Source of the DNA: Melioribacteraceae bacterium
GTDB lineage: Bacteria > Bacteroidota > Ignavibacteria > Ignavibacteriales > Melioribacteraceae
Assembly (NCBI GenBank): GCA_011525875.1
Contig: WYBN01000010.1
Coordinates: forward strand, 154,944-218,943
Length of the DNA: 64,000 bases
Direction: 5' to 3'
Numbering within the stretch: position 1 is the first letter of the stretch; each line of letters starts with the position of its first letter. Position numbers and translations under genes: made by a program. Below are positions 9,709-19,192 of the stretch, piece by piece. Under the pieces are notes generated by a model. It saw nothing but the letters and a program-made list of their open reading frames with translations, did not search any database and had not been told where the DNA came from.

Positions 9709-10368
9709 TTAATCAAAGTTCTGCGCCTCCAGATGAATTTTATATAATTCCATTTCAGACTTTTTGATAATCTCCGAGATTCTATTCCTATCTTCGGTGC
9801 TTTCAAAAAGCAAAGGTTCCGAGAAAATCACGTTTACCCTGCTGAAAAATTTTGGAATTATAAAACTATCCCAGCTTTTTAATACTCTTTTCTTTTCGTA
9901 TCCCACGCCGATAAAAACCACTCGATAATTATTCCTAACAGCCATTACGATTGCGCCGGGTTTCAGTTTGAACGGCGGACCCGTCGGACCGTCTGGAGTT
10001 ATCAATAATGATTTATTCTCATCAATTTTGCGCTGCATTTTATCCATAGCTTCTTTGCCGCCATCATTGCTTGAACCGCGGACTATATCGTAACCCCAGA
10101 ATTTCAACAAATCCGCCAGAAGTTTTCCGTCCTTACTTTTACTAACAAGAGCCGTGAAATTAAAATTCCTAAAAATGTACCAAGGAACAAGCATAGACCC
10201 GTGCCAGAAGCATATTATAAGCTGTTCGGACCCCCTTAGTAATGTTTCAATTCCTTCAAAATTTTTTTTGTTTATTCTTAAACTCCTGCAGAGAAGTGTA
10301 ACAATAAATTTTAGCGTAAAGCCCGCTATTAAATGTAATATAACTTTGCTTGTTTTAGTCATTTGCAC
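9709..10368 (-). CDS. DUF374-type lysophospholipid acyltransferase-like protein
   Basis: A 219-residue protein of the DUF374 branch of the LPLAT acyltransferase superfamily. Visible signs are an N-terminal hydrophobic anchor, CFWHGSMLVPWY with the expected histidine near residue 55, the RGSSNDGGKEA segment, and ITPDGPTGPPFKLKPGAI, which is diagnostic of the group. Its place between lpxB and lpxK suggests a late acyl transfer in lipid A assembly, perhaps in place of an LpxL-type enzyme, but the substrate is inferred only from context. It starts 3 bases after lpxB. Confidence 0.85.
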   Translation of the reverse strand: MQMTKTSKVILHLIAGFTLKFIVTLLCRSLRINKKNFEGIETLLRGSEQLIICFWHGSMLVPWYIFRNFNFTALVSKSKDGKLLADLLKFWGYDIVRGSSNDGGKEAMDKMQRKIDENKSLLITPDGPTGPPFKLKPGAIVMAVRNNYRVVFIGVGYEKKRVLKSWDSFIIPKFFSRVNVIFSEPLLFESTEDRNRISEIIKKSEMELYKIHLEAQNFD

Positions 10369-10371
10369 TAA

Positions 10372-11493
10372 TTAATTACACACAATTTCAGCTGCCCGCC
10401 GAGACGCTCCAGGTTCCCCCAGCTTTTCCATAATTAGGCGGAATTTATTTTTCATAGTTATCAATTCATTTTTATTGGATAGAATATTTCTGCACCCTTC
10501 AAAAAGAGTTGTTTCGTTTACGTCGTGTTGTAAAAATTCTTGCACTACTTTTTCCCCAGCGATTATATTCGGCATAGCAATTGAATTTAGATTTATTAAC
10601 TTCTTGCCGATTGCATGGGTAAGCGACGAGGTCTTGTAAACAACTGCAAAAGGCAGCGATAGCAATGACGCTTCCAGAGTTGAAGTTCCGGATTTTATTA
10701 TGCCGAAATACGAATGTTTCATTAAATCGTAGGTGTAATCCTTTATTATTTTAAACTCATGATTTTTCAAATAAACATTAAATACATTCTCATCAATGTT
10801 ATTCGAGCATGCAACAACATTCTGTAAATTGAATTCGGCACTAAGGTTTGATGCCGCTTTAATTACTTCCGGAAATATTCTTCTTATCTCATTAGACCGG
10901 CTTCCAGGCATAAGCAATAGTATCTCTTTATTCTTATCTAAATCAAATTTATCAAACAATTTTTCCCGGGGAATAAATTCATGATTTATTATTCTTTCTA
11001 TCAGAGGATGTCCTACATAACTGACAGTCAAACCATGCGAGGAGTAAAAATCTTTCTCAAAAGGGAATACAACAATCATCTCGTCTACAATGTTCTTAAT
11101 TTTTTTTATTCTGTTCTTTCCCCAAGCCCAAATCTGTGGTGAAATGTAGTATATCACTTTCAGTCCGAGTTTTTTAGCTTTCGCGCCAAAATTTAAATTG
11201 AACCCCGGATAATCAATCAGCACAATTTTTTCAATTCCTTCATTGGCAATGAGTTCCAATAGTCTTTTCCGGACTTTCAAAATGAAAGGCAGATGCTTAA
11301 CAACCTCGGTAAAGCCAAGAAATGCTAAATCTTTAATATGAAATGCAACTTTCATTCCTTCAGCTTCCATTTTGTCGCCGCCAATGCCGAATATTTTTGT
11401 CTCCGGCATTATTCCTTTAATCTCTCGCATCAGTGAAGCCCCGTGCAAATCGCCTGAAGCTTCTCCGGCAATTATCATTAATTTGTTTTTCAA
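10372..11493 (-). CDS. lpxB: Lipid-A-disaccharide synthase LpxB
   Basis: LpxB (glycosyltransferase family 19) condenses UDP-2,3-diacylglucosamine with lipid X to form the lipid A disaccharide on the inner membrane. The N-terminus MIIAGEASGDLHGASLM is typical, followed by FGIGGDKM, DYPGFNLNFGAKAKK, YYISPQIWAWGKNR and LLMPGSRSNEI. Length 373 is normal. The start overlaps the upstream methyltransferase-like gene by 4 bases. Together with lpxK it shows that the organism makes lipid A. Confidence 0.96.
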   Translation of the reverse strand: MKNKLMIIAGEASGDLHGASLMREIKGIMPETKIFGIGGDKMEAEGMKVAFHIKDLAFLGFTEVVKHLPFILKVRKRLLELIANEGIEKIVLIDYPGFNLNFGAKAKKLGLKVIYYISPQIWAWGKNRIKKIKNIVDEMIVVFPFEKDFYSSHGLTVSYVGHPLIERIINHEFIPREKLFDKFDLDKNKEILLLMPGSRSNEIRRIFPEVIKAASNLSAEFNLQNVVACSNNIDENVFNVYLKNHEFKIIKDYTYDLMKHSYFGIIKSGTSTLEASLLSLPFAVVYKTSSLTHAIGKKLINLNSIAMPNIIAGEKVVQEFLQHDVNETTLFEGCRNILSNKNELITMKNKFRLIMEKLGEPGASRRAAEIVCN

Positions 11494-12077
11494 ATTCTTA
11501 GAATATATGTAAGTATAATTATAATAGTTATAACCGTAATAGCCTGTAATGTTCTCCTCTCAGATTTTAAACCGGCTTTCGGCCGGAACTCCTGTTCGTT
11601 CGAATCCTCTGAAATATACGGATTCAAACTCGGAACAAACTTTGGAACCGATTTCTTATACTTTATATACTTATCGCCAAAAGTCTTAATAAGAAATTCT
11701 TCCTCTTCCTTAACAATCAGGTAATATTGGAACGAAAAAAATAATACGGCAATTATTGGCAGATAAGGAGTTAATGCCATTGACATAACCCCGATACCTG
11801 TATAGATCAGAATGTTACCTAAATATAAAGGGTTTCTTGTATGTGCGAAAGCTCCGCTAACAATTAATTTCTTTGCGCCTACTGTAGAAGTTGTTCTTGT
11901 AGAACTACCGGCATAAGAGACGCCCCAAAACCTCATTAACTCGCCGGTTAGAACCAACAAAAACCCGATAACTATGCTTAGTAGCGAGGGTTCTTGAAAT
12001 ACCAGCATAATGATTATAAACGGCACCGGAGTATAACTCCTGTATTTGAATAGTAATGCTCCTGCTCTATTCTTCAT
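11490..12077 (-). CDS. Isoprenylcysteine methyltransferase/PEMT-like membrane protein
   Basis: A 195-residue membrane protein with about four to five hydrophobic segments and the SAM-binding C-terminal pattern of the ICMT/PEMT group: GAFAHTRNPLYLGN near residue 75, then EEEFLIKTFGDKYIKYKKSVPKFVPSL. Members methylate a carboxyl group or the head group of a lipid. The substrate cannot be read from the sequence. Its position inside a lipid A operon, overlapping lpxB by 4 bases, suggests a lipid or envelope substrate (inference). Confidence 0.8.
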   Translation of the reverse strand: MKNRAGALLFKYRSYTPVPFIIIMLVFQEPSLLSIVIGFLLVLTGELMRFWGVSYAGSSTRTTSTVGAKKLIVSGAFAHTRNPLYLGNILIYTGIGVMSMALTPYLPIIAVLFFSFQYYLIVKEEEEFLIKTFGDKYIKYKKSVPKFVPSLNPYISEDSNEQEFRPKAGLKSERRTLQAITVITIIIILTYILRI

Positions 12078-12083
12078 AGTAGT

Positions 12084-12812
12084 TTAACCTAGTTGATAAA
12101 TATCTTTTCTCTTTAATACGGCTTGATGTCTTTTCTTCAATTTTTTCTTTGATATTAGTTCGTCCAATTTTTTAATAACATCGCCGAGATCATTAAAAGG
12201 GTAATATGAAATTCTGTTTGTTTCGCAAAACCTAAGAAGAGAATTTTTTGCGAAAATAAAATCTGCAAACTGAGCCGGGCATGTGTCTGAGTAACCATCT
12301 CCGATATACACAGTGAAGTCTGAATCGGCGCTGTGATTTATGATATGGTTTCTTTTACAGTTGGCGCATCTCTTACATTCCCCGTCAGTATACGGAAACT
12401 TCGGCAGCATTCTGCCGTCATCAGAAAAACCAAGCTTATTTGAATACACCTTTAATCCGTCAATGCTGTGAAGCGAAAGAAATTTATCAATATAAAAATC
12501 AAGTCCGTCGCTAAGGACGTACATGTCAATTGAATTTTGCAAGCAGAATTTTCTAAGAGGATTAAAATATTCGTCAATTTCAATTCTAGAGAGAAAATCA
12601 TCAAAAAGCTCATGATCCAAATATTTAATTGTGCCGCATAGCTGAATCCAGGATTCAACTGAATTGATCTCTTCATTGATCCACCTTTGAACAATTCTAT
12701 TGGCTTCAGCCGCATCGCCGAATTTTAAAAACATATTTTCGCCGATATCCTGTCGAGTGATAGTTCCGTCAAAGTCGATAAATACTTTAAATAAATTTTT
12801 TTCTAAGGTCAT
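12084..12812 (-). CDS. MtnX-like HAD-IB phosphatase
   Basis: A 242-residue haloacid dehalogenase-type phosphatase. Motif I is FIDFDGTITRQDIG near residue 11, motif II is in VLSDGLDFYID near residue 100, and the last motif is YIGDGYSDTCPA. A cysteine pair region, CKRCANCKRN, sits in the cap part as in MtnX-like enzymes, which act on a diketo-methylthiopentyl phosphate in methionine salvage. No other mtn gene is in the window, so the real substrate is open. The C-terminus is a basic tail. It overlaps smc by 4 bases and precedes the methyltransferase-like gene by 6 bases. Confidence 0.78.
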   Translation of the reverse strand: MTLEKNLFKVFIDFDGTITRQDIGENMFLKFGDAAEANRIVQRWINEEINSVESWIQLCGTIKYLDHELFDDFLSRIEIDEYFNPLRKFCLQNSIDMYVLSDGLDFYIDKFLSLHSIDGLKVYSNKLGFSDDGRMLPKFPYTDGECKRCANCKRNHIINHSADSDFTVYIGDGYSDTCPAQFADFIFAKNSLLRFCETNRISYYPFNDLGDVIKKLDELISKKKLKKRHQAVLKRKDIYQLG

Positions 12813-15800
12813 TCGCTGTTCTGTACATCAAGTTGATCGTTAAATTGAACCCCGGCAATTTTTGAAATACCTTCTTCCTGCATAGTTACCCCGTACATAT
12901 TCTCCGCAGCAATCATAGTTCGTTTATTATGAGTAATAATTATAAACTGAGTGTCATTGCTGAATTCTTTCAGCAGCCTGGTAAATCTGTCAATGTTGGC
13001 GTCGTCAAGAGGTGCGTCAACTTCATCTAAGATGCAGAACGGTGAAGGCTTTACTAAGTAAATAGCAAAAAGCAGGGCTGTTGCCGTTAAGGTTTTTTCG
13101 CCGCCCGAAAGAAGTTCGATAGAAGTCGGGCGTTTGCCCTTGGGTTTAGCGACGATTTCAATTTTGGCTTCGAGCGGATCAACGCCTTCTTGCAAAAGCA
13201 AATCTACCTCGTCGCCGGGATCAAATAACGTCCTGAATATTTTTATGAAGTTTTCTTTTATCTTTTCAAAAGTTTCGATAAATAATCTCTCAGCCGACTC
13301 GTTTATTTCATTTATAGTTTTGATTAGATCTTTTTCCGATTCGATCAAATCGTCGCGCTGTTTCAACAGAAACTGAAGACGTTCATTTTCTTCCTCGTAC
13401 TCGGAATAGGCGAGCAGATTAATAGGCCCAAGCTCCTTAAGCTTTTGCTTATAGTCGTGCACTTCGCCGGCAAGTTCAGTTAAGTTAAATATTTCGGCGT
13501 CTTCAAACTCTTTTAGTTCAAGGTCGAAATCGTATTCGTCTTTTATATGATGAAGAACATTTTCGCGGCGCATGCTTAACTCATTAATCTTTAAATCAAC
13601 ATCGTGCATTTTATCAGAACAGTTCTGCCTTTCGTTTCTATGACTGCTTAGCTCGTTTTCAAATTTCAGCGCCTCTTCTTTAATAGATTTCAACCTATTA
13701 GCAATTTCATCTTCCTGAACAAACAAAGCTTTTCGTAATTCATCAATTTCATTGTACTTACTCTGGTTGCTGGTTATTTCTTCTTCAGCGGCAAGTAATT
13801 CGCCGTTGGAGCTTTCAATTTCATTTTCGCGCTTAGCAATAGTATCAAGGATTTTTATTTTCGCTTGTTCATGCCGGGTATTTTCATTTTCTGTATTTTG
13901 CAGGGCTCCCAGCAGTCTTTCCAATTCAACTTTCTCTTTATTAACCTCATCAAGAAGCGAGTCATAATCGTGTTGAATATGCCTGGTTTCAATTTCACAT
14001 TTCTTAGCAGATTCATTGGTTGCAATTTCATCGGAAAGAATATTATCCAGCTCGGCGCCTGCCACAGAAATTTCTTTGTCAATATTGGTCGATTCAATTG
14101 CAAGCATTTGGATTTTTTTCTGGGCATTATCGATTTCTTCAGAATACTTGTTCTTTTCGAATTCAAACTGAGATATTTGTTTTTCAATATTGTTTATCTC
14201 GTTAATTAAAGTTCTGCCCTGGTCGGAAATGTTCTTCAAGTCTATAGAGTTTATCTTCTCTTCTGTTGAACTAATTTCGGAGATAATATTATTAAGCTCC
14301 TTTTCATAGGAAGGGAAATTCAGCTTTAATTCTTCGAGAAGTTTTTTGCGGCCGAAAAATGTTTCGTCTAATTTTGGAAGAGAGCCCGCTTCGATAATTC
14401 CGTTGTTTTGAACTAGATCGCCGTTTAATGTTACAAAAGCAAACGAGGGATAATGATTGGCAAGCTTTACTGCAGTATCAAGATTATAAGTGACAACGGT
14501 GGATCTCAAAACTTTTGTGAAATACGGCTCCCATTTCTTTTCTGCTTGGACCAGGTTATAAGCCCAGTCAATAAAATCGGTTTCTTTTTGTACTTTTCTT
14601 ATTTTACGGTTAAAAGAGAAGTCGTATAATTTTTCTATTAACGATTTATTGTCGCCATTCTGTTGTTTAAGCAAAAAGAAAGAAGCTTTGCCAAGTTCAT
14701 TTTCTTCAAGATATTTTACTGCTTTCAATAGAACATCAGTGTTTTCAATTAATATATTATTTAATACATTTTTTAATGCCGCATCTAAGGCGAAACGGTA
14801 TTTTTCATCGGTATTCCCGACATCAGCAAAAAGAGTTTTATCGCTGCTTTCCCAGTCGCTGTTTGCAATTAATGATTTTGAGGCGTTCGAAACCCCTTCT
14901 AGATTTGCAATCAATGTTTGAAGTAGTTCAATTTTATTTCTCAAACCGCTTAGAATATTTTTCTGATCAAGTTCTTTCTGTTTTAGCGCATTCAACTGCC
15001 TTTCCAGATTTTGTTTTTCAAGCTGTTTGCGCGCAAGTAGTGCATCAGATTCATTTAAACTTTTTTGTGCTGCTTCTTTTTCAAGATTCAAATCTTCGAG
15101 ATACCCAACCGTCTTTGCAATATTACTTGTGGTTTTCTGAATAAAACCGTTAAGCTTTTCTATTTCAATGTTATTCTTGCCTAATAATTCTTTTTGATTA
15201 TTGATAGAGTTCTCGTAAGAGTTTATATGTTTGCTTAACTCGTTAGATTTTTCGGTTTTTAATTTCAGCTCAGCCCGTTTTTGATCCAGCATATCTTTCT
15301 TCGAACTCAATAACTGCCGGGAGTGCTCAATCTTTTCTTTTTTAACTGCAATGCTGTTATCAAACTCAAGTATTTTTTCCTTGTTATTATTTATAAATGC
15401 GTCAGTTTCAGCAAACTGATTGCGCAGCTCCGAAATTTCATCCTTATACCTTGTAATGTTTATATTCAAAGAGCGGATACGCTCTGCTGCAACGGAAATA
15501 AGTTTTTGAAACTCGTGAAGTTTTTCAGATTCTTTATTTATTTCGAATCTTTTTTGTGTCAGTTCGTTTTCGATTGAATAAATAATATCGCGGTATTTTA
15601 CCAGTTCAGTTTCAATTTCTTTTATCAGCGAATCAGTCTCGATTTTTTTCACGTCAAGAGAGTCGCTTTCAATTTGAAGCTCATTCAATTTACGGGTAAA
15701 TTTTGAAAATTCTCTTTCGGCTAAATTTAATTCTTTATCGCGCAAAATCGATTGAATCTGGTTGAACTTATCGGCGCGCTTTGCCTGTCTCTGTAGAGAA

Positions 15801-16408
15801 CGCACTGTTTTATCAACCTCGGCGACTATATCGTTTATTCGCACCAGGTCAACCTTTACCTCATCGAGTTTCTTTAACGAAAGCCGTCGTCGAAGTTTAT
15901 ATTTATTTACTCCGGCTGCTTCTTCAAACATGCTGCGCCGTTCGTCTGCTTTATTGTTCAGAATAGTTTCGATCATTTTTAATTCAATAACCGAATACGC
16001 ATTCGAACCCATGCCGGTATCGAGGAAAAGATTGGTGATGTCTTTAAGCCGGCAGATATTCTTATTTAAAAGATATTCGCTTTCGCCCGATCGGAAAATT
16101 CTCCTTGAAATAGTTATCTCCGAATATTCTGTAGGCAATACCCCGTTATCATTTATCAGAGTTAATGATATTTCAGCCATTCCCATCGGCTTTCGGTTAC
16201 GGGTGCCGTTAAAGATTACGTTTTCCATTTTATCGCTGCGCAGAGTGCTGGTTTTCTGTTCGCCTAAAACCCAGCGGATGCCGTCAACAATATTTGTTTT
16301 TCCGCAGCCGTTTGGCCCGACTATACCCGTTATGCCCTTGGTAAAATTGATTTGGGTTTTATTGGCAAAGGACTTGAACCCGAACATTTCCAATTTTGAT
16401 AGATACAA
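12809..16408 (-). CDS. smc: Chromosome segregation protein SMC
   Basis: SMC is the ATPase of bacterial condensin, which organises and segregates the chromosome. The 1199 residues have the full architecture: Walker A GPNGCGKTNIVD at 32-43, long coiled coils rich in Glu, Lys and Asn (about 165-500 and 670-1015), a hinge around 515-660 that includes DVGNTDEKYRFALDAAL, and the C-terminal LSGGEKTLTA signature with Walker B FCILDEVDAPLDDAN. ScpA and ScpB are not in the window. It is placed 11 bases after an unusual glycosidase-like membrane gene and overlaps the next gene, so it sits inside an envelope-related transcript. Confidence 0.97.
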   Translation of the reverse strand: MYLSKLEMFGFKSFANKTQINFTKGITGIVGPNGCGKTNIVDGIRWVLGEQKTSTLRSDKMENVIFNGTRNRKPMGMAEISLTLINDNGVLPTEYSEITISRRIFRSGESEYLLNKNICRLKDITNLFLDTGMGSNAYSVIELKMIETILNNKADERRSMFEEAAGVNKYKLRRRLSLKKLDEVKVDLVRINDIVAEVDKTVRSLQRQAKRADKFNQIQSILRDKELNLAEREFSKFTRKLNELQIESDSLDVKKIETDSLIKEIETELVKYRDIIYSIENELTQKRFEINKESEKLHEFQKLISVAAERIRSLNINITRYKDEISELRNQFAETDAFINNNKEKILEFDNSIAVKKEKIEHSRQLLSSKKDMLDQKRAELKLKTEKSNELSKHINSYENSINNQKELLGKNNIEIEKLNGFIQKTTSNIAKTVGYLEDLNLEKEAAQKSLNESDALLARKQLEKQNLERQLNALKQKELDQKNILSGLRNKIELLQTLIANLEGVSNASKSLIANSDWESSDKTLFADVGNTDEKYRFALDAALKNVLNNILIENTDVLLKAVKYLEENELGKASFFLLKQQNGDNKSLIEKLYDFSFNRKIRKVQKETDFIDWAYNLVQAEKKWEPYFTKVLRSTVVTYNLDTAVKLANHYPSFAFVTLNGDLVQNNGIIEAGSLPKLDETFFGRKKLLEELKLNFPSYEKELNNIISEISSTEEKINSIDLKNISDQGRTLINEINNIEKQISQFEFEKNKYSEEIDNAQKKIQMLAIESTNIDKEISVAGAELDNILSDEIATNESAKKCEIETRHIQHDYDSLLDEVNKEKVELERLLGALQNTENENTRHEQAKIKILDTIAKRENEIESSNGELLAAEEEITSNQSKYNEIDELRKALFVQEDEIANRLKSIKEEALKFENELSSHRNERQNCSDKMHDVDLKINELSMRRENVLHHIKDEYDFDLELKEFEDAEIFNLTELAGEVHDYKQKLKELGPINLLAYSEYEEENERLQFLLKQRDDLIESEKDLIKTINEINESAERLFIETFEKIKENFIKIFRTLFDPGDEVDLLLQEGVDPLEAKIEIVAKPKGKRPTSIELLSGGEKTLTATALLFAIYLVKPSPFCILDEVDAPLDDANIDRFTRLLKEFSNDTQFIIITHNKRTMIAAENMYGVTMQEEGISKIAGVQFNDQLDVQNSE

Positions 16409-16419
16409 TTAAATTACTC

Positions 16420-18981
16420 TCAAATAATTTTAAATTGCTTTAATGTGTTAAGAAAGTAGTAAACAGTTGAATAATTATTTTGAAAATAAAAAGCGAGACT
16501 TCCGGCAGCAATGATTATTAATAGAATTGAATAAAAATAAACTCTGATTTTACTTATATCAAAAATCACATACACTCCCTTAATTATCCTTTGAAGTATC
16601 CATAAAGCATATAAACCCAGCAACATAAAAATATATAAATTAATTATATCAGCCGCTAAAACTCTATATAGAATTAGCTTTACGGGAAGAATAACCGCCA
16701 GAGGGAGAAAGGACCAGATAACTATAAAGAAGATATTTAACAACGAAACTTTTGTTTTGATGAATAAGGAACCGAATTTAATGATTAAGCTTACAAACAC
16801 AAAAGTGAAGATTGTGATAATCCACAGATAGAAAAAGCATTGTACCGGATTCCAAGCAAGGTAAGAAGCGGCGCTTGCCAGCGTTTGCAAGCCGGATGCG
16901 AGAATGAGTCGCTCGAGCAGGATTTTGTCCTTAAAATAATAAAGCAGATTAGTTAATAGCAGTGAATGAGCCCCGCTCAACACCAGCATAAGTATAAAAG
17001 TATGAAAACCAGAAAGAATTCTATGGTCCCGTATGTCAGCAAAAAAATTATAAGGACGCAATAAAGCCCGCATAGAATCTTCGCGAAATTTTTTCTTTGA
17101 GTTAATCAATAAACCCATGACGATAGCAAGAGCTAAACCGGTGAAAATTATAAACAATGGAAAGTCATCGGCTTTTGTGCCAATAGGTATTGTAACCCTT
17201 TCGGAATTGCTCAGTTTCGATTGTATCACATTATATGTGATTGAATTTTTATTCCTCTCTTCATCCACGATGCCGATTTTATACAAATTATTTGCGCTAA
17301 ATTTCGAGTAGAATGAAGGATAATCTCCGGAATAGTCTAATATTGAATTAATGAAGAAGCCGGCAACTTTTTCTTCCTTAAATAGATTTAACATATCCTC
17401 AAAATATTTAGCTTGAGCTTCACGGCTGAAGCGAGATAAATATCCGCTGCCCTCCGAATTGTAATGTGGGTATGTTACTTCGCTTAAAAAGATATTTTCC
17501 CTGCCGAGATTAGAAGCGGATTCCTTTAATATATCTTCAACTTTTTCAACTTCATCCGAAAAAATTTCGATTCCGTACAAGTCAAGAAATTCAATCTTAT
17601 TGTGCGGCATCAAACTAAAAGAAGCAAATGATAATTTGTTCGAGTAAATCTTAATTCTGGAGGATAGATTGGAAATGAATTGTTTCTGAATTTCTGAATC
17701 GATGAAACCACCTCCGATTCCAATGGCTGCTACGAGCGAAAACTCTGAATACTGCTCTAAAAATTTATCAAACAATAATCCGGCTCTGTTCACAAAAACT
17801 TCGTTGTTTATTATTTCATCAGGTATTGAATTCAGAGGCATTTCGATGAATGCGAATAAACCGAGTTGTTGACAAAGATGCAAAGCATATGGATGAGGTG
17901 CTGCTTTGGCGAATCTTACTGTATTAAAGCCGAGTTCTTTAATCAAACCGAGATCCGACCTCAAAATGTCAATTTCATTTTTTAGAGGCTGATCATCAGC
18001 ACTAATAATGTATGTTACACCTTTGAACTCAAAAACTTCTCCGTTCAATTTTATAGCGCCGTATTCTTTAGTCAAGAACAGTGCGGAGTGATATTGTGTT
18101 TTTATATCAACTATTTCTCCGTCCCGAAGAAGTGTGACTTCGGAATAGAGATAATTCGGATTATCGGGATGCCATAAAAAGTGAACGGGTATCTGATAGT
18201 TTAATTTTACCGAGGCACTTTTTTGATCTCCAAAATAAAGCTTAACATTGTTCCCGTTATAAACGCTTTTCCCGTTTAGATCATAGATATTTACGCGGGT
18301 AAAAAACTCTGCTGAAGTTGTATCGGCTTTATCTCTTTCGAATTTTAAATTGTATTCAAGAGAAGAAAAATCCTTAGAAGAAGAAGAAACATTTAACAAT
18401 CCAAGTGAAGCGATATGGCTTTTGGGAATTAATTCGAGGTAAACATCACGCAGTATACCTCCTAAATTTTTGGGGAATAAAAATCTCTGCTGAACGGGAA
18501 TTGTACTTCTGGAATCAAGCTCATGGTTAATCTTGACTTTGATAATGTTCGGTTCGGAAGTCTTTAATAATTCAGCGGAAAGATTAATTTTTATTGGAAT
18601 ATTGCCGGCGTCATTCTTAAATATGATCACGTCGTTGAGCAGAATCTCCGCCGAATAATTAATGCCGAGGAAAACAAGATTCAAATTATATTCTGAGATT
18701 AAAGCGCTGCTTGATTCAAATTTTTTTTCAAAAAAAAGCGATTTAGTATCCTCAAAAAAACAAGGCAGGTTCACATCTAACTTTTCCGGCGAGTTTTCTT
18801 TTGCATAAACAGTCCATCCCTCACCGAAATTAAGCGTTTTTCTTATTGAATTATTATTGAAATAAATCGTATCGGCTGATAGAAGTTTTGAAGGTGGTAT
18901 TTCTTTCAATCGAATTTGCGAGATATTTAAGACCGGAACAGAAAGGGCTATTAGCAGCAAAAAATTAAAAATTTTTATCAT
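16420..18981 (-). CDS. GH2-like ectodomain fused to a polytopic membrane domain
   Basis: An 853-residue protein with a signal peptide, then a beta-galactosidase (glycoside hydrolase 2)-like part: a sugar-binding jelly-roll region with ILLNDVIIF near residue 112, an Ig-like middle domain, and a TIM-barrel region from about 325, including FKGVTYI and LGFNTVRFAKAAPHP. Where GH2 enzymes have the acid/base pair Asn-Glu, this protein has GIGGG near residue 422, so that catalytic residue seems lost. A Glu near 500 (FLSEVTYPHYN) could correspond to the nucleophile. Residues 610-850 form about six membrane spans, somewhat like Yip1-type domains. It is probably not an active hydrolase; sugar sensing or binding at the membrane is a guess. 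It heads the smc-lpxK run. Confidence 0.65.
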   Translation of the reverse strand: MIKIFNFLLLIALSVPVLNISQIRLKEIPPSKLLSADTIYFNNNSIRKTLNFGEGWTVYAKENSPEKLDVNLPCFFEDTKSLFFEKKFESSSALISEYNLNLVFLGINYSAEILLNDVIIFKNDAGNIPIKINLSAELLKTSEPNIIKVKINHELDSRSTIPVQQRFLFPKNLGGILRDVYLELIPKSHIASLGLLNVSSSSKDFSSLEYNLKFERDKADTTSAEFFTRVNIYDLNGKSVYNGNNVKLYFGDQKSASVKLNYQIPVHFLWHPDNPNYLYSEVTLLRDGEIVDIKTQYHSALFLTKEYGAIKLNGEVFEFKGVTYIISADDQPLKNEIDILRSDLGLIKELGFNTVRFAKAAPHPYALHLCQQLGLFAFIEMPLNSIPDEIINNEVFVNRAGLLFDKFLEQYSEFSLVAAIGIGGGFIDSEIQKQFISNLSSRIKIYSNKLSFASFSLMPHNKIEFLDLYGIEIFSDEVEKVEDILKESASNLGRENIFLSEVTYPHYNSEGSGYLSRFSREAQAKYFEDMLNLFKEEKVAGFFINSILDYSGDYPSFYSKFSANNLYKIGIVDEERNKNSITYNVIQSKLSNSERVTIPIGTKADDFPLFIIFTGLALAIVMGLLINSKKKFREDSMRALLRPYNFFADIRDHRILSGFHTFILMLVLSGAHSLLLTNLLYYFKDKILLERLILASGLQTLASAASYLAWNPVQCFFYLWIITIFTFVFVSLIIKFGSLFIKTKVSLLNIFFIVIWSFLPLAVILPVKLILYRVLAADIINLYIFMLLGLYALWILQRIIKGVYVIFDISKIRVYFYSILLIIIAAGSLAFYFQNNYSTVYYFLNTLKQFKII

Positions 18982-19156
18982 AATCGCAATTTAATTGGAA
19001 AATAAAGAGGCTAAATATAATAAAAAACAGAGGGGAAATCAATTAAAGGATTTTGACTTAACTTGTTATATTTCAATAAGTTAAATAGCCTAAGTCTGTT
19101 TTACGGCAGAATCGAATTTATACCCGGATAGTTGCAGAAAATTTTATCTAAAAACA

Positions 19157-19192
19157 AAATTCTTCATTTTAGACTAAAAAAAAGAAGAATTT
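19157..19192 (-). terminator. Terminator hairpin after tpiA
   Basis: AAATTCTTC at 19157-19165 pairs with GAAGAATTT at 19184-19192. The stem reaches into the tpiA stop codon, and on the minus strand it is followed by TTGTTTTT. This is a likely intrinsic terminator, though the stem is AT-rich. Confidence 0.5.

Noticed and set aside
9705..9806. 34-codon N-terminal extension of lpxK
   Set aside because: It overlaps the acyltransferase gene and lacks LpxK similarity; the ATG at 9704 directly precedes the membrane anchor.
15762..16412. 216-codon open frame on the plus strand
   Set aside because: It lies opposite the conserved N-terminus of smc, and its translation resembles no family; it is a shadow of the smc codon pattern.
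19058..19084. Inverted repeat TTAACTT/AAGTTAA between tpiA and the GH2-like gene
   Set aside because: AT-rich, with a mismatch inside and no neighbouring signal; it could be chance.
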